DNA from: Flaveria trinervia
Taxonomy: Eukaryota; Streptophyta; Magnoliopsida; Asterales; Asteraceae
Assembly (NCBI GenBank): GCA_025506515.1
Contig: JACCIX010000770.1
Span: forward strand, 1-64,000
Direction of reading: 5' to 3'
DNA length: 64,000 nt
Shown here in pieces: positions 61,460 to 64,000 of this stretch (position 1 is its first letter; every line of letters begins with the position of its first letter). The notes beneath the pieces are model-generated. The model was not told where the DNA came from. It was given only the letters and a program-made list of their open reading frames with translations, and made no database searches. The position numbers and the translations under genes are program-made.

Positions 61460-64000
61460 CATTCACGCTCAATGATTAATTTCATTCCGCGTTTTGATGA
61501 GGTTGGTAGAAACCACACGGCTTATGTAGTTTTGTTTCATATGGTCACTTCCGTGTCATCAAAATGTACCTCACAACATAACACATGTCACAAAATGCAC
61601 CTCACATTTGTATTTCATGTTATATTTTTCGATATCAGCTACAAACTCGACCTTGAATTTCGCGCAATATTTAAAAAAAATTCTGATCCGTCATACGAAA
61701 TTACATAAACGAATCAGTTATATTTATTAACTAGAGCAATAATATGGATGTTACACTTCAACTCTAAATTTCCTTGAGACCATGGGAATAACTACTATTA
61801 CGGGTGTCATCGATTCTGTTTTGGTGTTATTCGAATTGGTTTATTCGGTTTTTACATCTTCAAAATTGGATATAAATTCAAACCTATTCGTTTTAAATAA
61901 GCGCAAACTAGTTCGAATTAGATTTTATTCAAATATATTCAAAATAGGAAAAAATAAAAAAAAACATATAAATATATCATGTATTGCGATTTATTTAAAT
62001 TGGTTTGGTTGAACATTTTTAAATAAATTGCATCATGTATTAGTAAAATGTTAAATCACATATATAAAAAATGATGAAATATAAGAATAAAAAAGTTAGG
62101 TTAGAAAAAATATATATAAAAACTAGAAAAAAAATATATATTATTTTATTTCGGTTTATTCGAATCGGCCCGGTTGGAGATTTTTAAATACGAATAACGA
62201 ACACCCTAACTACCATACAAGTGCTCCAAATATATATAAGATCAATATGATATATTAATCATTGTCTTTAAGTAATTTGATAATATCCCTAGGGTTTGTG
62301 GTCTAATATAACGTTGTGTTTGTAAGGTGTCTCTCATCGAGTATTTGATTGTACAATTCTCATGGTGAACAAAAAATCTAGAATTTACAAATAGGAATAC
62401 AATGTGTGAGTTAGTCGTTTTAAAAAACTAATTCCATAATAATACACAATGATTTTTTAGTGATAAAATGCCTCAAAAGAATTATTTAAAATCTGAGATA
62501 AAAAGCATTAAAAGAGTTATTTAACAATGAGCATTTCTAAGAAATTTAATAATTATAACGTATTACAAAGAGTCCTATAACCCCTTGATGACTTCACTTG
62601 TGAATAGACAAACAATTTTCTTTTCAATAAAACTATGTCAAACACAAGAACTTAATATTTTTTTTTCATTTGTTCTTAGTATTATTATTTCTTCATTTTC
62701 ATCTGTAACACTTGTCTAGATTAGTTTTGCGACATTCATAAGTCTCCTGATGAACATGATTATTGCAAAGTAAAAAACAATAAGAGTTAATTTTAATTCT
62801 GCTTATTGAGGTTAGACTAAAGTAACTATTTTCTTCCAAAAGGTTAAAAAAATAAGTTTACCTTAAAATTTTCGTAAGTTGTTTCAATTTAAATTCAAAA
62901 GTTTTACCAGTATTTCAACTTTATACAAGATGAAGAAACTTTTGGAATGAAATGAAATATGAAATTTTTGAATGGAAATTGATGTTTTTAATCTTTCGAA
63001 AAAAATAATTATTTTAGTCAAACCTTAATAAGTAAAATTAAAATTAACTCAAACAATAAACATAGTCCGAATATTTCGTATTTCATTGGATGATGTGAGG
63101 TCAATAACGATTAACACATGCGAACAAAGCGACTTGTGTTTTATTGCGCTAATTAATATAAATGGGCCTGGCAACCCAATCAGGACATGACAAAAGCCCA
63201 AAACCATAAAAAGAATGGTTAGATCGTTGGACTACAAAACAAATAGAGATGCACAAATTAGTTTTCTAGGCCCAAACCAGTATGGGATGAACGTTGAAGC
63301 CAGATCAATTTGGGGCATAAAAAATAATGACTGTTTTTGAGGGTTCGGTGTGAACTTTGAAACCAAGTTTTCTCTTGTTCGGTTTGGTCTTAACGAGTTT
63401 CAATGAAGAGGTTTACAAATCAATTTCAAACATACGGTTCAATTCAGGTTAAAACCAATTTCAACCGAAATGGTTTCGGTTTGGGTTAAAACCAATCCTA
63501 GTTCACAAGTTAGATTTTTTTACACCTCTAAGTACAAACATGACCGGTTTATAAGGAACCAATTCATTGTGTACTTGTGTGTGTTACCATTCTAAGTTTG
63601 TACAAATATGGTTATTTTTTTTCATTCCTCTAATTGCTTTTATATTTAGTATGTTAGTTACATATATTTGCATTTTGTAGAATTGAAAACCCTCAATCCA
63701 TTAAACAAAAATAAAACATATTACCACTAGAATACCTTCTTGAAATATAGTTATCTACAAATATACAAATAACTATATTTTATATAGAATCACGAGGTAA
63801 TGATCGATTTATGACATTGAAAGAGGGAGGGAGGGTAGACGTGTAGTGTCTTATTGTTCTAGAAAGATCTACTCAAATCGAAATATCAATCAAGATTCTT
63901 TTCATGTTGAAATTTCAACCAAATTAACCTATGCAAAATTTATTGCGAGGGGTGACGTGTACGTAACAACAAAACAAATAACTCAATTATTGTATCACAT
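61460..64000. other. gene-free region to the window end
   Basis: AT-rich with no recognisable gene. 63160-63300 contains several GGGCC/GCCCA words, and 63330-63500 is rich in GGTTT(C/T)GG/AAACCAA words (a decayed repeat). Confidence 0.4.

Overview
The window is nuclear DNA from a flowering plant. It is AT-rich, with three intron-containing host genes, a very large transposon fraction and no bacterial or organellar signature. The host genes are eudicot-like. The extra 3' ORF of the large Copia element resembles, from memory, proteins often annotated in daisy-family (Asteraceae) genomes, so a composite such as a lettuce or sunflower relative is my best guess. That guess is inference.

Layout. 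1-3.3 kb: a frameshifted UBL5/HUB1 retrocopy, a Helitron-like 3' end and unrecognised ORFs. 3.36-8.48 kb, minus strand: a complete class III HD-Zip gene of the REVOLUTA type. I resolved 18 coding exons giving 842 residues, with a miR165/166 site split across an exon junction and uORFs in the presumed leader. 8.5-19.4 kb: gene-free, with MITEs, Helitron-like termini, a solo LTR with target-site duplication and simple repeats. 19.46-33.95 kb, minus strand: a 14.5-kb Ty1/Copia retrotransposon with a 5-bp TSD, matching 302-bp LTRs, tRNA-Met-type PBS and polypurine tract. It holds a broken gag-pol, three tandem zinc knuckles, a ~3.5-kb extra ORF downstream of pol, and two oppositely oriented arrays of a 19-nt repeat. 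34-46 kb: more small transposons (two hAT-type elements, one with a perfect 8-bp TSD, and a TRIM element) and an orphan cluster of GGGCCC/site-II motifs. 46.68-50.90 kb, minus strand: a complete MON1 (SAND family) gene of 14 coding exons and 578 residues, with one GC-AG intron. 52.85-53.33 kb, minus strand: a single-exon S40/DUF584 senescence-regulator gene. 54-64 kb: gene-free, with a duplicated tRNA-like sequence, a second copy of the TTA-flanked MITE and a MITE with a GGT-rich minisatellite core.

The three host genes are unrelated in function: leaf and vascular polarity transcription factor, Rab7 exchange factor subunit, and senescence-associated protein. They share a strand but no operon-like organisation. 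The most interesting system is the Copia element, whose extra ORF, zinc-knuckle array and inverted 19-nt arrays are not explained by standard Copia architecture. Its nonsense codons and LTR differences are mostly transition-type, as expected for a methylated, decaying element.
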